Shown piece by piece: positions 44,707 through 55,858 of a stretch of DNA of 64,000 nucleotides (within the stretch, counting starts at the first letter, position 1; every line of letters starts with the position of its first letter). Below the pieces are notes generated by a model, which worked only from the letters and a program-made list of their open reading frames with translations, was not told the DNA's origin and did not search any database. The translations under genes and the position numbers were made by a program. Source of the DNA: Nocardia yamanashiensis NBRC 100130 (GTDB lineage: Bacteria; Actinomycetota; Actinomycetes; Mycobacteriales; Mycobacteriaceae); NCBI RefSeq assembly GCF_001613325.1, contig NZ_BDCD01000007.1:124001-188000 (forward strand), in the 5' to 3' direction.

Positions 44707-45114
44707 ATGGCACATTCAGGACCCGAATCCTCCGTCAAGCAAGGGTTCGCCGCCGGTACGTCGATCGCGGCGGCGATCATCCTGACCGTGATCGGCGTGC
44801 TGTCGATCCTGCAGGGCATCTCGGCCGTCGCCGCGGATGACCTGCTGGTCGTCGGATACGACTACATCTACAAGTTCAACACCACCACCTGGGGCTGGAT
44901 CCATATCGTCCTCGGCGTGATCGAACTGATCGTGGCCTTCGGCCTGTTCACCGGCTCCACCTGGGGCCGCACCGCGGCGATGGTGCTGGCCGCCATCTCC
45001 ATCATCGAGAACTTCCTCTCGATTCCCTACTACCCGGCCTGGTCCCTGCTCATCATCGCCCTCGACATCGTGGTGATCTGGGCCATCGCCACCTGGAAGC
45101 CCAGCAACGCCTGA
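44707..45114 (+). CDS. DUF7144-type four-helix membrane protein
   Basis: A 135-residue integral membrane protein with four hydrophobic segments (about residues 20-42, 60-80, 84-100, 105-127) and a conserved-looking YIYKFNTTTWGWIHIVLG loop. Matches the DUF7144 family of small actinobacterial membrane proteins, unknown function. The start has ATG with a distant purine tract. The IS element begins 51 nt after its stop. Confidence 0.75.
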   Translation: MAHSGPESSVKQGFAAGTSIAAAIILTVIGVLSILQGISAVAADDLLVVGYDYIYKFNTTTWGWIHIVLGVIELIVAFGLFTGSTWGRTAAMVLAAISIIENFLSIPYYPAWSLLIIALDIVVIWAIATWKPSNA

Positions 45115-45165
45115 CAAGGCCTGCGGCACAACGGAAAGCGCCCCACCGGTTGGCAGATTCAGGGA

Positions 45166-46777
45166 GTCGTTGCAACGCTGACTGGTTAGGCGGCTAGTAG
45201 ATCACGCAGACGCTCGGCTGGGGTATCCCAGTCGAGCGTTTTGCGTGGTCGGTCGTTGAGTTGCTGGGCGACGTGTTCGAGGTCTTCGGGGGTGTGGAGG
45301 CTGAGGTCGGTGCCTTTGGGGAAGTATTGGCGCAGAAGGCCGTTGGTGTTTTCGTTGGAGCCGCGCTGCCATGGACTGGCTGGATCGCAGAAGTAGACGG
45401 GCATGCCGGTGGCCATGCTGAACTGTTTGTGCCGTGCTATCTCGCTGCCTTGGTCCCAGGTCAGAGACCCGCGCAAGTGCGCGGGAAGGGACGAGATCGC
45501 GGCAACGAGGCCGTCGCGGACGGCCTCGGCGTGGTGGCCCTCGGGGAGATGGATCAGCATCGTGTAGCGGGTCGAGCGTTCGACCAGGGTGCCGATCGCT
45601 GTCTTGTTCGCGGTGCCCATGATCAGATCGCCTTCCCAGTGCCCGGGGACGGCGCGGTCGTCGATCTCGGCGGGGCGGTCGCTGATCAGGATCATGGTGT
45701 CGGTGAAGCGTGAGGTGCGGTGATCGGGGCCGCGTCGGGTCGCGCGGCGGGTGCGTCCCGAGCGCAGCGCCTGGGCGATCTCGCGTTTGAGACCGCCGCG
45801 AGCCTGCAAATACAGGGCCTGATAGATGGTTTCGTGGCTCACCCGCATGCTTTCGTCGTCGGGGAAATCCTTGCGTAGCCGGTGCGAGATCTGCTCCGGA
45901 GACCGCCGCCGGGCCAGTCCTCGCGCCACTTCCGCGCGCAGCGCGTGGTGGGTCACCAGTTTCGCTGGTTTGGGTCGCCGCCGGGATCTCGCCGCGGTCT
46001 GATTCGCGCGATAGGGCAGATAGCTGCCCTCGACAGTGTGTGCTGTGACTTCCCGCGACACTGTCGACTTGTGCTTGCCGATCCGAGTGGCGATCACTGT
46101 CAACGAGTGCCCGGCCAACAAGCCGTCGGCGATGTCGAGTCGATCCTGCAGCGACAGGTAGCGTTCCCCCGCTGCTGCCGGTCCGGTGTAGTGCGCAACT
46201 CGTCGACCGGTGTCTTCGATCTTTCTCACCGCAGTGTTGTAGCGAGCCCCGTTGCGGTAGTCCACCACGGTGCCGTCCGGGCGGATCCGGGTATAGGCGG
46301 TGCGGCGGATTCCCGCTTTCCAATCCTTGCCGGTGCGTTCGTTGACCCCGACCTCGGCCGCTGCGCGAATATTCGACCAACCCTGCGCGATCAACTCCAG
46401 ATATCGCGCCCTGGCCTCAGGTTTCCCGCGCACAGCCTCCGACCGGAACAGGCCCTCGGCGACCAAGATCCGCCGCGCCACCGAGAACGCCACGTTCGCC
46501 GATTTCGCGGCCTGATTCACCGAACCCGTCGCCGCGAACACCGACGTGATCAACACCGGATCCGCCGAACGCCTCGGCCCACGACGCTCGCCCATCGGCC
46601 GGCCCAGCTCCCGCAACAACCCATAACCGCGAGTCCGCGAAAGACCCAGTAACCGAGAAGCTTCCGCGACCCCGACACCGGCATCCACCAACGCCATCAA
46701 CTTCTCGCCGACGTCGGCCCTATCCCCAACAAACGACACGGTCGCCGCAACCTCCCGCTAGAGAGCGTTGCGACGAC
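45166..46777. mobile_element. IS30-family insertion sequence
   Basis: About 1.6 kb with imperfect terminal inverted repeats: GTCGTTGCAACGCT at 45166-45179, and its counterpart with one change (GTCGTCGCAACGCT) read on the minus strand from 46777. Almost all of it is the transposase gene, which is intact. No target duplication of the expected 2-4 nt is visible. It sits between the DUF7144 gene and the end of gcvP. Confidence 0.85.
45186..46739 (-). CDS. IS30-family transposase
   Basis: A 517-residue transposase. An N-terminal helix-turn-helix region and a second HTH (YLSLQDRLDIADGLLAGHSL) precede the catalytic DDE core: GHWEGDLIMGT, LTWDQGSEIA and QRGSNENTNGLLRQYFPKG, the last being the IS30 hallmark around the glutamate. 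All three acidic residues are present, so the enzyme looks functional. It is longer than most IS30 enzymes because of the N-terminal extension (MSFVGDRADVGEKL). Confidence 0.93.
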   Translation of the reverse strand: MSFVGDRADVGEKLMALVDAGVGVAEASRLLGLSRTRGYGLLRELGRPMGERRGPRRSADPVLITSVFAATGSVNQAAKSANVAFSVARRILVAEGLFRSEAVRGKPEARARYLELIAQGWSNIRAAAEVGVNERTGKDWKAGIRRTAYTRIRPDGTVVDYRNGARYNTAVRKIEDTGRRVAHYTGPAAAGERYLSLQDRLDIADGLLAGHSLTVIATRIGKHKSTVSREVTAHTVEGSYLPYRANQTAARSRRRPKPAKLVTHHALRAEVARGLARRRSPEQISHRLRKDFPDDESMRVSHETIYQALYLQARGGLKREIAQALRSGRTRRATRRGPDHRTSRFTDTMILISDRPAEIDDRAVPGHWEGDLIMGTANKTAIGTLVERSTRYTMLIHLPEGHHAEAVRDGLVAAISSLPAHLRGSLTWDQGSEIARHKQFSMATGMPVYFCDPASPWQRGSNENTNGLLRQYFPKGTDLSLHTPEDLEHVAQQLNDRPRKTLDWDTPAERLRDLLAA

Positions 46778-46826
46778 CGTTAGAACCCGTGGTTGCGAGA
46801 ACCGGTGGGGCGCTTGCGGTATCGGA

Positions 46827-49667
<2,841 letters not shown>

Positions 49668-49722
49668 GGAAGCTCTCCAAAGGGTGGGCGGGGGTCGATC
49701 GGGCGATCGACGGGTCGTGCCC

Positions 49723-49914
49723 TCCCCCTCTGTCCTTTGCGCCTGAGAGATTCGGACTCAGCCGGTGGCCGTGGTCCTTTCACCATGGGCGGATGGCTCG
49801 GGGGCCATCGCTTTCCAGAGGCGTCGAAACTCCGCACGGTCCCTTGTGCCTGAGAGATTGACGGGGAGGTGCTGCTCCTTCGGCGTCCGAGGATTTCCCG
49901 GAACTCTCCCGCAC
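49723..49914 (-). promoter_or_regulatory. Tandem glycine riboswitch
   Basis: Two glycine aptamers in series on the minus strand: aptamer 1 from GCGGGAGAGTTCC through AATCTCTCAGGCAC and AAGGGACC, aptamer 2 ending CCGAATCTCTCAGGCGCAAAG then GACAGAGG. They lie about 55 nt before the gcvP start, so glycine should switch on gcvP expression, as in other bacteria with this element. Confidence 0.93.
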
Positions 49915-50029
49915 GGCTGCGACGCAACCCCAAGTCTAAAGGGGCCCAAGTTACGGCAATGTTGCCTGGGTTCTGTTTCACACCGGCAGGCCGGGAAATT
50001 CATGATCGGCTTCGGGCGCGCCCACTCGG

Positions 50030-50066
50030 AAAAGCCGAGAGCGCGCTGCCTCGGCAGCGCGCTCTC
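50030..50066 (-). terminator. Terminator of the merR gene
   Basis: GAGAGCGCGCTGCC (50037-50050) and GGCAGCGCGCTCTC (50053-50066) form a 14-bp stem; on the minus strand GGCTTTTCC follows, giving a T-tract. It lies 18 nt after the merR stop. Confidence 0.75.
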
Positions 50067-50084
50067 GCTCAGCTCTGGACCGGA

Positions 50085-50651
50085 CTAACCGGTCTTGCTC
50101 ATCCGGGCCTTGCGACGGAAGGCCAGTTCGTCCTCCGGGCGATCCGAGGCGGTCGCGACTTCGGCCCGCTCGGCCGGGAAGTTGGCGATGGCCCCGGTCA
50201 GCTCGCGCATGGCGCCGCTGACCGCGATGCCGAACACGCCCTGTCCGCCCTGCAGTAAATCGACCACCTCTTCCGGCGAAGAGCATTCGTAGACCGAAGT
50301 GCCGTCGGAGAAGAGCGTGATCCCGGCCAGATCCTCGACGCCCCGGCTGCGCAGATGATCCACGGCGATGCGGATGTTCTGCAACGAGATGCCGGCGTCG
50401 AGCAGCCGCTTGACGATCTTGAGAACCAGGATGTCCTTGAAGGAGTACAGACGCTGGCTGCCCGATCCGGACGCGGAGCGAATGGACGGGACGACGAGTC
50501 CGGTGCGTGCCCAGTAGTCCAGCTGACGGTAGGTGATGCCGGCCACCTGACAGGCGGAGGGCACCCGGTAACCGACTAGTTCGTCCGGCACCGTGTCATC
50601 GGGGAACAGCCCTGGCTGCACCACATCCTGCGGTTGCGGTTGATCTCCCAC
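50085..50651 (-). CDS. MerR-family regulator (Rv1830-like)
   Basis: A 188-residue MerR protein with the wHTH at about residues 28-90 (SACQVAGITYRQLDYWARTGLVVPS, then LYSFKDILVLKIVKRLLDAG) and a helical C-terminus. In M. tuberculosis the homologous gene (Rv1830) lies in the same place between the DUF151 nuclease and gcvP and has been tied to cell-cycle/ribosome control (from memory). Metal-sensing cysteines are lacking. Confidence 0.88.
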   Translation of the reverse strand: MGDQPQPQDVVQPGLFPDDTVPDELVGYRVPSACQVAGITYRQLDYWARTGLVVPSIRSASGSGSQRLYSFKDILVLKIVKRLLDAGISLQNIRIAVDHLRSRGVEDLAGITLFSDGTSVYECSSPEEVVDLLQGGQGVFGIAVSGAMRELTGAIANFPAERAEVATASDRPEDELAFRRKARMSKTG

Positions 50652-50835
50652 TGACTACTCCCTACTGCTGGCCTATCAAGGGCGGGGCTCGTGTCATCGA
50701 CCTGGAGCGTGGCCTAACAATCGAGGCTACTCCCCTGATTGTCTCGGGAGTAAGGGCACCTTCCAAGCCTGACGGACCGCGTGTTTCTCGACCTAAACCT
50801 CAGGTCGAGACACGATTCCGCATAGACGTCGGCGA

Positions 50836-51309
50836 TCAGCTGTCGGTGGCCTTGAAGTCGTCGGGTGAGACCGACTCCAGGAATTCCTTGAACTTCTCGA
50901 CTTCGTCTTCCTTCTCGTCCGGCATGACCAGTCCGGCTTCCTCGAGCACCGGTTCCTCGGCATAGATCGGACAGCCCACCCGCAGGGCGATGGCGACGGA
51001 ATCCGACGGGCGCGCCGAGACGCGGAGATCGTTCTCGAAGACCAGATCGGCGTAGAAGGTGCCCTCCTGCAAGTCCACGATGCGCACCTCTTTCAAGGTG
51101 TGACCGAGGTCCTTGATGAGGATCTTGATCAGATCGTGGGTCAGCGGCCGGATGGGCGTGACGCCCTCTTGCTCGAGCACGATCGCGGTGGCCTCGGCCT
51201 GCCCGATCCAAATGGGTAGATACCGGTCGCCCGACACCTCGCGGAGCAACAGCACGGGCTGATTCTGTGGCTGTTCGACACGGATGCCGATCACACGCAT
51301 TTCGCTCAT
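50836..51309 (-). CDS. DUF151 bifunctional nuclease family protein (Rv1829-like)
   Basis: A 157-residue protein: MSEMRVIGIRVEQPQNQPVLLLRE, then LPIWIGQAEATAIVLEQEG, THDLIKILIKDLGHTLKEVRI, SARPSDSVAIALR. This is the complete DUF151 domain, first described in a plant-type bifunctional nuclease; the bacterial role is not known. It sits in the conserved block between the two MerR genes. Confidence 0.9.
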   Translation of the reverse strand: MSEMRVIGIRVEQPQNQPVLLLREVSGDRYLPIWIGQAEATAIVLEQEGVTPIRPLTHDLIKILIKDLGHTLKEVRIVDLQEGTFYADLVFENDLRVSARPSDSVAIALRVGCPIYAEEPVLEEAGLVMPDEKEDEVEKFKEFLESVSPDDFKATDS

Positions 51310-51390
51310 CGCACTGCCTCCCGAATACTCGCCGGCCGCCCCGCGCGGGAACAGCGGGGCCGACCGTATTACCGAGTCTAGGCGAAGATT

Positions 51391-52185
51391 TCAGCCCCCG
51401 AGGGAAGCGCGCACAGAGGTCTTCACCAGGCATGTGTGCAGGGTCAGCGACAACGCCGCCAACTCGCGCACGGTCTCTTCGGCACGCGCGCGGGCATCCG
51501 CGTCACGGCTTTTCGCGATGGGTGCAGCGATCTGTGCGACCATCGCCGCCTCCCGGTCCGCGGCCAGTTTGAAGGCGCGCAAATGCCTTGCCTCCAAACC
51601 GAATTCACTCAACGCCTGGGCGGTGCGCGCCAGCGTGACGGCGTCGGCGTCGAAGTACCCGGCGGCGCCGGGGGTGATCAGGTTGGCCCGGATCAGTTCG
51701 GTCAGGAACTTCTCGTCGATGCCGGCCTTGTCGAGCAGATCCGCCCGGGTGATTCGGATTTCGTGATCGAACCGAAGCTCCTCGGGCGACACCTCACCGG
51801 GCACGACGCCCAGCCGGCGCAGCCGGCCGCCCCCGTTGGTCTCCATGGCATCCGCTCCCACGGCTCCCACGGCCGAAGCCCGGCGCGCGCGAGCCTCGCG
51901 CACACCGAGCGTCGCCGCCCCGCTGTCGATCGCTTCGAGCTGTTCCTTGATGACCTTCAAGGGGAGGTACTGATCCCGCTGCGCCGTGAGCACGAACCGC
52001 AGGCGCTCCACATCGGCGACGTGGAACCTGCGGTACCCCGACGGGGTGCGCTCCGGCATGATCAGCCCCTCGGATTCGAGGAACCGGATCTTGGAGATGG
52101 TGATGTCCGGAAAATCCGGACGCAGCAAATCCAGCACGGAGCCGATCGACATGCCTCCGCGTGCCCACTGCGCTGCGCCTGTCAT
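51391..52185 (-). CDS. ftsR: MerR-family regulator FtsR
   Basis: A 264-residue protein with a MerR-type HTH (SIGSVLDLLRPDFPDITISKIRFLESEGLIMP and GYRRFHVADVERLRFVLTAQRD, residues 12-75), a linker, and a C-terminal domain of the ParB-like/unclassified type. In corynebacteria the homologue activates ftsZ; in M. tuberculosis it is Rv1828, next to garA, as here. So a role in division control is inferred from orthology and context. Confidence 0.88.
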   Translation of the reverse strand: MTGAAQWARGGMSIGSVLDLLRPDFPDITISKIRFLESEGLIMPERTPSGYRRFHVADVERLRFVLTAQRDQYLPLKVIKEQLEAIDSGAATLGVREARARRASAVGAVGADAMETNGGGRLRRLGVVPGEVSPEELRFDHEIRITRADLLDKAGIDEKFLTELIRANLITPGAAGYFDADAVTLARTAQALSEFGLEARHLRAFKLAADREAAMVAQIAAPIAKSRDADARARAEETVRELAALSLTLHTCLVKTSVRASLGG

Positions 52186-52196
52186 TCCGGTCGGCC

Positions 52197-52673
52197 CTAT
52201 AGTGCGCCCGCCGCCGATTCACTCGACGCGGGGCGCGGACCGGTCAGGAATACCAGGCGGAACTTGCCGATCTGAACCTCGTCACCGTTCTGCAGTTCGG
52301 AGGAATCCACCGGCTCGCGGTTGACGTAGGTGCCGTTCAGGCTGCCCACATCGACCACCTGGAAGGTGTCGTCGTCCTGGCGGAATTCCGCGTGACGACG
52401 GCTGACGGTGACATCGTCCAGGAAGATGTCGCTGTCGGGATGGCGTCCCGCGGAGGTGGTGGGCTGGTCGAGCAGGAATCGCGACCCGGCATTCGGGCCA
52501 CGCTTGACCACCAGCAGGGCCGCACCCGCGGGCAGGCCCTCCACTCCCTGCACCGGCTGCTCGCCGGTCTGCTCGGTGCGCGACGTGTCGACCTCGTTCA
52601 GGAAATCAGCGCGGAACACCGAAGTGGTCTCTGCTGCCGTCTCCTGGTAACCCGGGTCCTTGTTCTCGCTCAC
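52197..52673 (-). CDS. garA: FHA-domain regulator GarA (OdhI-like)
   Basis: A 158-residue protein: a short N-terminal tail with the phosphorylation motif ETTSVFRADF, then an FHA domain (GRHPDSDIFLDDVTVSRRH, residues 80-98, and SLNGTYVN). In mycobacteria and corynebacteria the tail is phosphorylated by PknB/PknG and the unphosphorylated form inhibits 2-oxoglutarate decarboxylase and glutamate dehydrogenase, steering carbon and nitrogen. The GTG start at 52673 gives the family N-terminus (SENKDPGYQ). Confidence 0.93.
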   Translation of the reverse strand: MSENKDPGYQETAAETTSVFRADFLNEVDTSRTEQTGEQPVQGVEGLPAGAALLVVKRGPNAGSRFLLDQPTTSAGRHPDSDIFLDDVTVSRRHAEFRQDDDTFQVVDVGSLNGTYVNREPVDSSELQNGDEVQIGKFRLVFLTGPRPASSESAAGAL

Positions 52674-52861
52674 CCTTGCTCTCCTCCTCGAACCGAATAA
52701 TCCATGCAAGCAGTTGATGCCCTCAGTCAGCGTCGCGGCCGCCGGCCACTTCCCCGCTGTCGGGTAGGTCCGAGAACCCGGGCACCGGCTGCCGCACAAC
52801 TGTTGGCATTGACCGTACCCTGCCGGGGCTTCCCCGTGCAGGTAGAACTGTGAAGGCTGCT

Positions 52862-53260
52862 TCAGCCTCCGATAACTCCTTGATAACCTGCGGCGTCCAG
52901 CAGCTTTTCGAGCTCGGCGTCGAGGGCGGCGGCATCGGCCACCTCCAGCTCGAACAACCAGCCGTCGCCGTAGGGATCGGAGTTGAGGGTTTCCGGCTCC
53001 GAATCCAGAAGCTCGTTCACCGCAACGACTTTCGCGGCCAGCGGAGCGTAGATGTCGGAAACGCTCTTGGTGGACTCGACTTCGGCGATGCTCTCGCCCG
53101 CGGCAGCATCGGAATCGACGCCCGGCAACTGCACGAACACGACGTCACCGAGCTGTGACTGCGCGTAGTCGGTGATGCCCACCCGTACCCGGGTCGGCCC
53201 CAGCTTGCGCACCCATTCGTGTTCCTCGGTGTAGCGCAGGTCCTCGGGTAGTGCGGTCAC
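52862..53260 (-). CDS. gcvH: Glycine cleavage system H protein
   Basis: A 132-residue lipoyl carrier: YTEEHEWVRK near the N-terminus and the lipoylated lysine in VESTKSVSD (K about 66), with SDIYAPLAAKV after it. It shuttles the aminomethyl group from GcvP to GcvT. GTG 53260 was chosen because it gives a normal length; a 26-codon extension upstream has no family match. The gap from garA is about 190 nt and shows nothing else. Confidence 0.95.
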   Translation of the reverse strand: MTALPEDLRYTEEHEWVRKLGPTRVRVGITDYAQSQLGDVVFVQLPGVDSDAAAGESIAEVESTKSVSDIYAPLAAKVVAVNELLDSEPETLNSDPYGDGWLFELEVADAAALDAELEKLLDAAGYQGVIGG

Positions 53261-53348
53261 AGGTGTCCTTTCACTGGGCGTCCTCTCGCGGCAAACCACA
53301 TCAAAGCAGCCGGGGCTGACATTCGATGCGTCGGGCACACCCTATCGG

Positions 53349-53960
53349 TTAGGGATTACGGTGCGGCGCGGCCGGTATGGCGCGTGCCACCGCGATGGCC
53401 TTACCGAGGTAGAGAATGCCGGTCCACACGTAGACCGCCGTGCCCCAGACCAAGAATGCCCCACCGAAGGCCCGGCTGAAACCCGCAGCGGCCCAGTCCA
53501 TCTGCCCGGCGAGCCACCAGGGCAGTGCCGACATGAGGGCGAAGGTGGCGGCTTTGCCCAGGTAGATCACGTCGGGCGGGGGTAGTTCGCGGCGTTTGTA
53601 GATGCCCAGGGTGAGGGTCAGGATCGCGTCGCGGCCGACCAGGATGAGCACCACCCACCAGGGCAGGATGCCGCGAATCAGGAAGCCGCCCAGGGTCGCG
53701 ATCAGGTAGAGGCGGTCCACCAGCGGGTCCAGGATGGCGCCGAGCCTGGACGACTGATCAAGCAGGCGTGCGAGTTTGCCGTCCAGGAAGTCGGTGAAAC
53801 CGCTGACCACCAGCAGGGCGAAGGCCCAGCCGTCGGCCTCCCGCACCAGCAGCAGCCACAGGAAGACCGGGACGCCGATCAGCCGGATCACGCTGAGCGC
53901 GTTGGGCACGGTGAGGATGCGGTCGCTGTACACCGGTTCGGCGTTCCGCTCGGTAGTCAC
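53349..53960 (-). CDS. CDP-alcohol phosphatidyltransferase (PgsA2-like)
   Basis: A 203-residue membrane enzyme with four or five hydrophobic segments and the family signature DFLDGKLARLLDQSS, then LGAILDPLVD (DxxDGxxARx8Gx3Dx3D complete). It makes a phospholipid headgroup from CDP-diacylglycerol; the closest mycobacterial counterpart is pgsA2 (Rv1822), perhaps a cardiolipin or phosphatidylglycerol-phosphate synthase (inferred). In M. tuberculosis three genes (Rv1823-Rv1825) separate it from gcvH; here it abuts gcvH at 88 nt. Confidence 0.88.
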   Translation of the reverse strand: MTTERNAEPVYSDRILTVPNALSVIRLIGVPVFLWLLLVREADGWAFALLVVSGFTDFLDGKLARLLDQSSRLGAILDPLVDRLYLIATLGGFLIRGILPWWVVLILVGRDAILTLTLGIYKRRELPPPDVIYLGKAATFALMSALPWWLAGQMDWAAAGFSRAFGGAFLVWGTAVYVWTGILYLGKAIAVARAIPAAPHRNP

Positions 53961-54129
53961 AGACCGGTCTTACCGCAATCGCTCCCGAGTCACCATCCGG
54001 CCACGCCGCTTCGCCCCGGCCGCGACTAACCGATATGGTCTCCGCCATAGCCGATGGGTGACAGAATGATATGACATCTTTCTCATCCATTGAGGCAAGT
54101 GGTCCGGGTGCACGGCGAGAGGAAACACC

Positions 54130-55806
54130 ATGCCCGACTTCGACTACGACGTCGTTGTGATCGGCTCCGGGTTCGGGGGGAGCGTGAGCGCGCTGCGCCT
54201 GACCGAGAAGGGCTACCGGGTGGCCGTGCTGGAATCCGGCCGCCGCTGGAATGCCGAGGACATCCCCAAGACGAACTGGAATGTGCGCAAGGCGATCTGG
54301 GCTCCGCGCCTGGGCCTGACCGGCACCCAGCGCATCAGCGTGCTGGGCAAGTGCGCGGTGTTCTCCGCCTCCGGGGTGGGCGGCGGTTCGCTGATCTACG
54401 GGAACACGCTGTACGAACCGCTGCCGGCCTTCTACACCGATAAGCAGTGGGCGCACATCACCGACTGGCGCAGCGAGCTCGCGCCCTACTACGACCAGGC
54501 CCAGCGCATGCTCGGGGTGGCGCAGAATCCGCGAATGACGCCCGCCGACGAGGTGATTCGCGCGGTCGCCGACGATCTGGGCGTGGCCGACACCTTCCAC
54601 GCCACCAATGTGGGCGTGTTCTTCAACGAGGCCGATCCGGGCACCGAGGTCGACGACCCGTACTTCGGCGGGGCGGGCCCGCGGCGCAGCGGCTGCATCC
54701 ACTGCGCGCGCTGTTTCACCGGCTGCCCGCACAATGCCAAGAACACCACCCCGAAGAACTACCTGTACCTGGCCGAACAGGCCGGCGCGCAGGTGTTCGA
54801 GCTGACCACCGCGACCGAGGTGCGGCCGATCCTGGGCGGCGGGTACGCCATCGAGACGGTGCGCTCGGATCGCTGGGTTCGCAAGCAGCGCAAGGTGTTC
54901 ACCGCCGAACAGGTGGTGTTCGCGGCAGCGGCGCTGGGCACCCAGAAGCTGCTGCACAAGATGCGCGACGAGGGCGTGCTGCCGGAGCTGTCGCCGCGCC
55001 TCGGCGAGCTGACCCGGTCCAATTCCGAGGCCATCCTGAACGTGGTGAGCAAGGCCCGCGACGATTTCGCCGAGGGCATCGCCATCACCTCCTCGATCCA
55101 TCCCGAACCCGATACGCACGTCGAGGTCTGCCACTACGGCAAGGGACAGAACGGCCTGTTCCCGCTCTCGGTGCCGCTGGTGGACGGCGGCGCGTTCCGG
55201 TTCCTGCGCTTCCTGCTGGCGATCCTGCTGCATCCGGTGGTGTTCGCGCGCAGCCTCAATGCCCGGCACGCCTCCGAGAAATCGGTGATCCTGCTGGTCA
55301 TGCAGTCCTTGGACAATTCGCTGACCTCGTTCCGGCGCTGGGGGCAGCTCAAGACGAGACAGGGCACGGGCAAGCCGAATCCGACCTGGATTCCGCTCGC
55401 GCACGAGGTCGGGCGCAAGTTCGCGGGACATGTGGACGGCGATGTGCAGATGCTGGCCATGGATGTGTTCAATATCCCGGCGACCGCGCACTACATCGGC
55501 GGCTGCGTGATCGGCGAGGGGCCGGAATCCGGTGTGGTGGACCCGTATCAGCGCGTCTACGGATACCCGGGACTGCACGTGGCGGACGGCTCGGCGGTGA
55601 CCGCGAACCTGGGCGTGAACCCGTCGCTGACCATCACCGCGCAGGCCGAGCGGGCGATGGCGTTCTGGCCCAACCGGCACGAGGCCGATCCGCGGCCCGA
55701 GCTGGGCGCGGCCTACCGGCGCATTCAGCCGGTCGCGCCCAAGCAGCCGACGGTGCCCGACTTCGCGCCCGGCGCACTGCGACTGCCGCTGTTCCCGGCG
55801 CACTGA
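54130..55806 (+). CDS. ChoD-like GMC-family FAD oxidoreductase
   Basis: A 558-residue FAD enzyme: VVIGSGFGGSVSALRL near residue 8-23 is the dinucleotide fold, GVGGGSLIYGN and the C-terminal VADGSAVTANLGVNPSLTI are GMC/choline-cholesterol oxidase marks. It contains CIHCARCFTGCPHNAKNT near residue 195, a cysteine cluster also recorded in ChoD-like enzymes. Cholesterol or another sterol may be the substrate, by analogy with mycobacterial ChoD (Rv3409c), but this is not proved by sequence. Confidence 0.88.
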   Translation: MPDFDYDVVVIGSGFGGSVSALRLTEKGYRVAVLESGRRWNAEDIPKTNWNVRKAIWAPRLGLTGTQRISVLGKCAVFSASGVGGGSLIYGNTLYEPLPAFYTDKQWAHITDWRSELAPYYDQAQRMLGVAQNPRMTPADEVIRAVADDLGVADTFHATNVGVFFNEADPGTEVDDPYFGGAGPRRSGCIHCARCFTGCPHNAKNTTPKNYLYLAEQAGAQVFELTTATEVRPILGGGYAIETVRSDRWVRKQRKVFTAEQVVFAAAALGTQKLLHKMRDEGVLPELSPRLGELTRSNSEAILNVVSKARDDFAEGIAITSSIHPEPDTHVEVCHYGKGQNGLFPLSVPLVDGGAFRFLRFLLAILLHPVVFARSLNARHASEKSVILLVMQSLDNSLTSFRRWGQLKTRQGTGKPNPTWIPLAHEVGRKFAGHVDGDVQMLAMDVFNIPATAHYIGGCVIGEGPESGVVDPYQRVYGYPGLHVADGSAVTANLGVNPSLTITAQAERAMAFWPNRHEADPRPELGAAYRRIQPVAPKQPTVPDFAPGALRLPLFPAH

Positions 55807-55858
55807 CCAGCGGCTTCCCGGTCCGTCCGGTGGGCCCGCGGGCTCGCTGAGCGGACCG

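Noticed and set aside
45160..46785. Target-site duplication around the IS30 element
   Set aside because: The flanks (CAGGGA and CGTTAG) show no convincing repeat; the exact ends may be off by a few bases.
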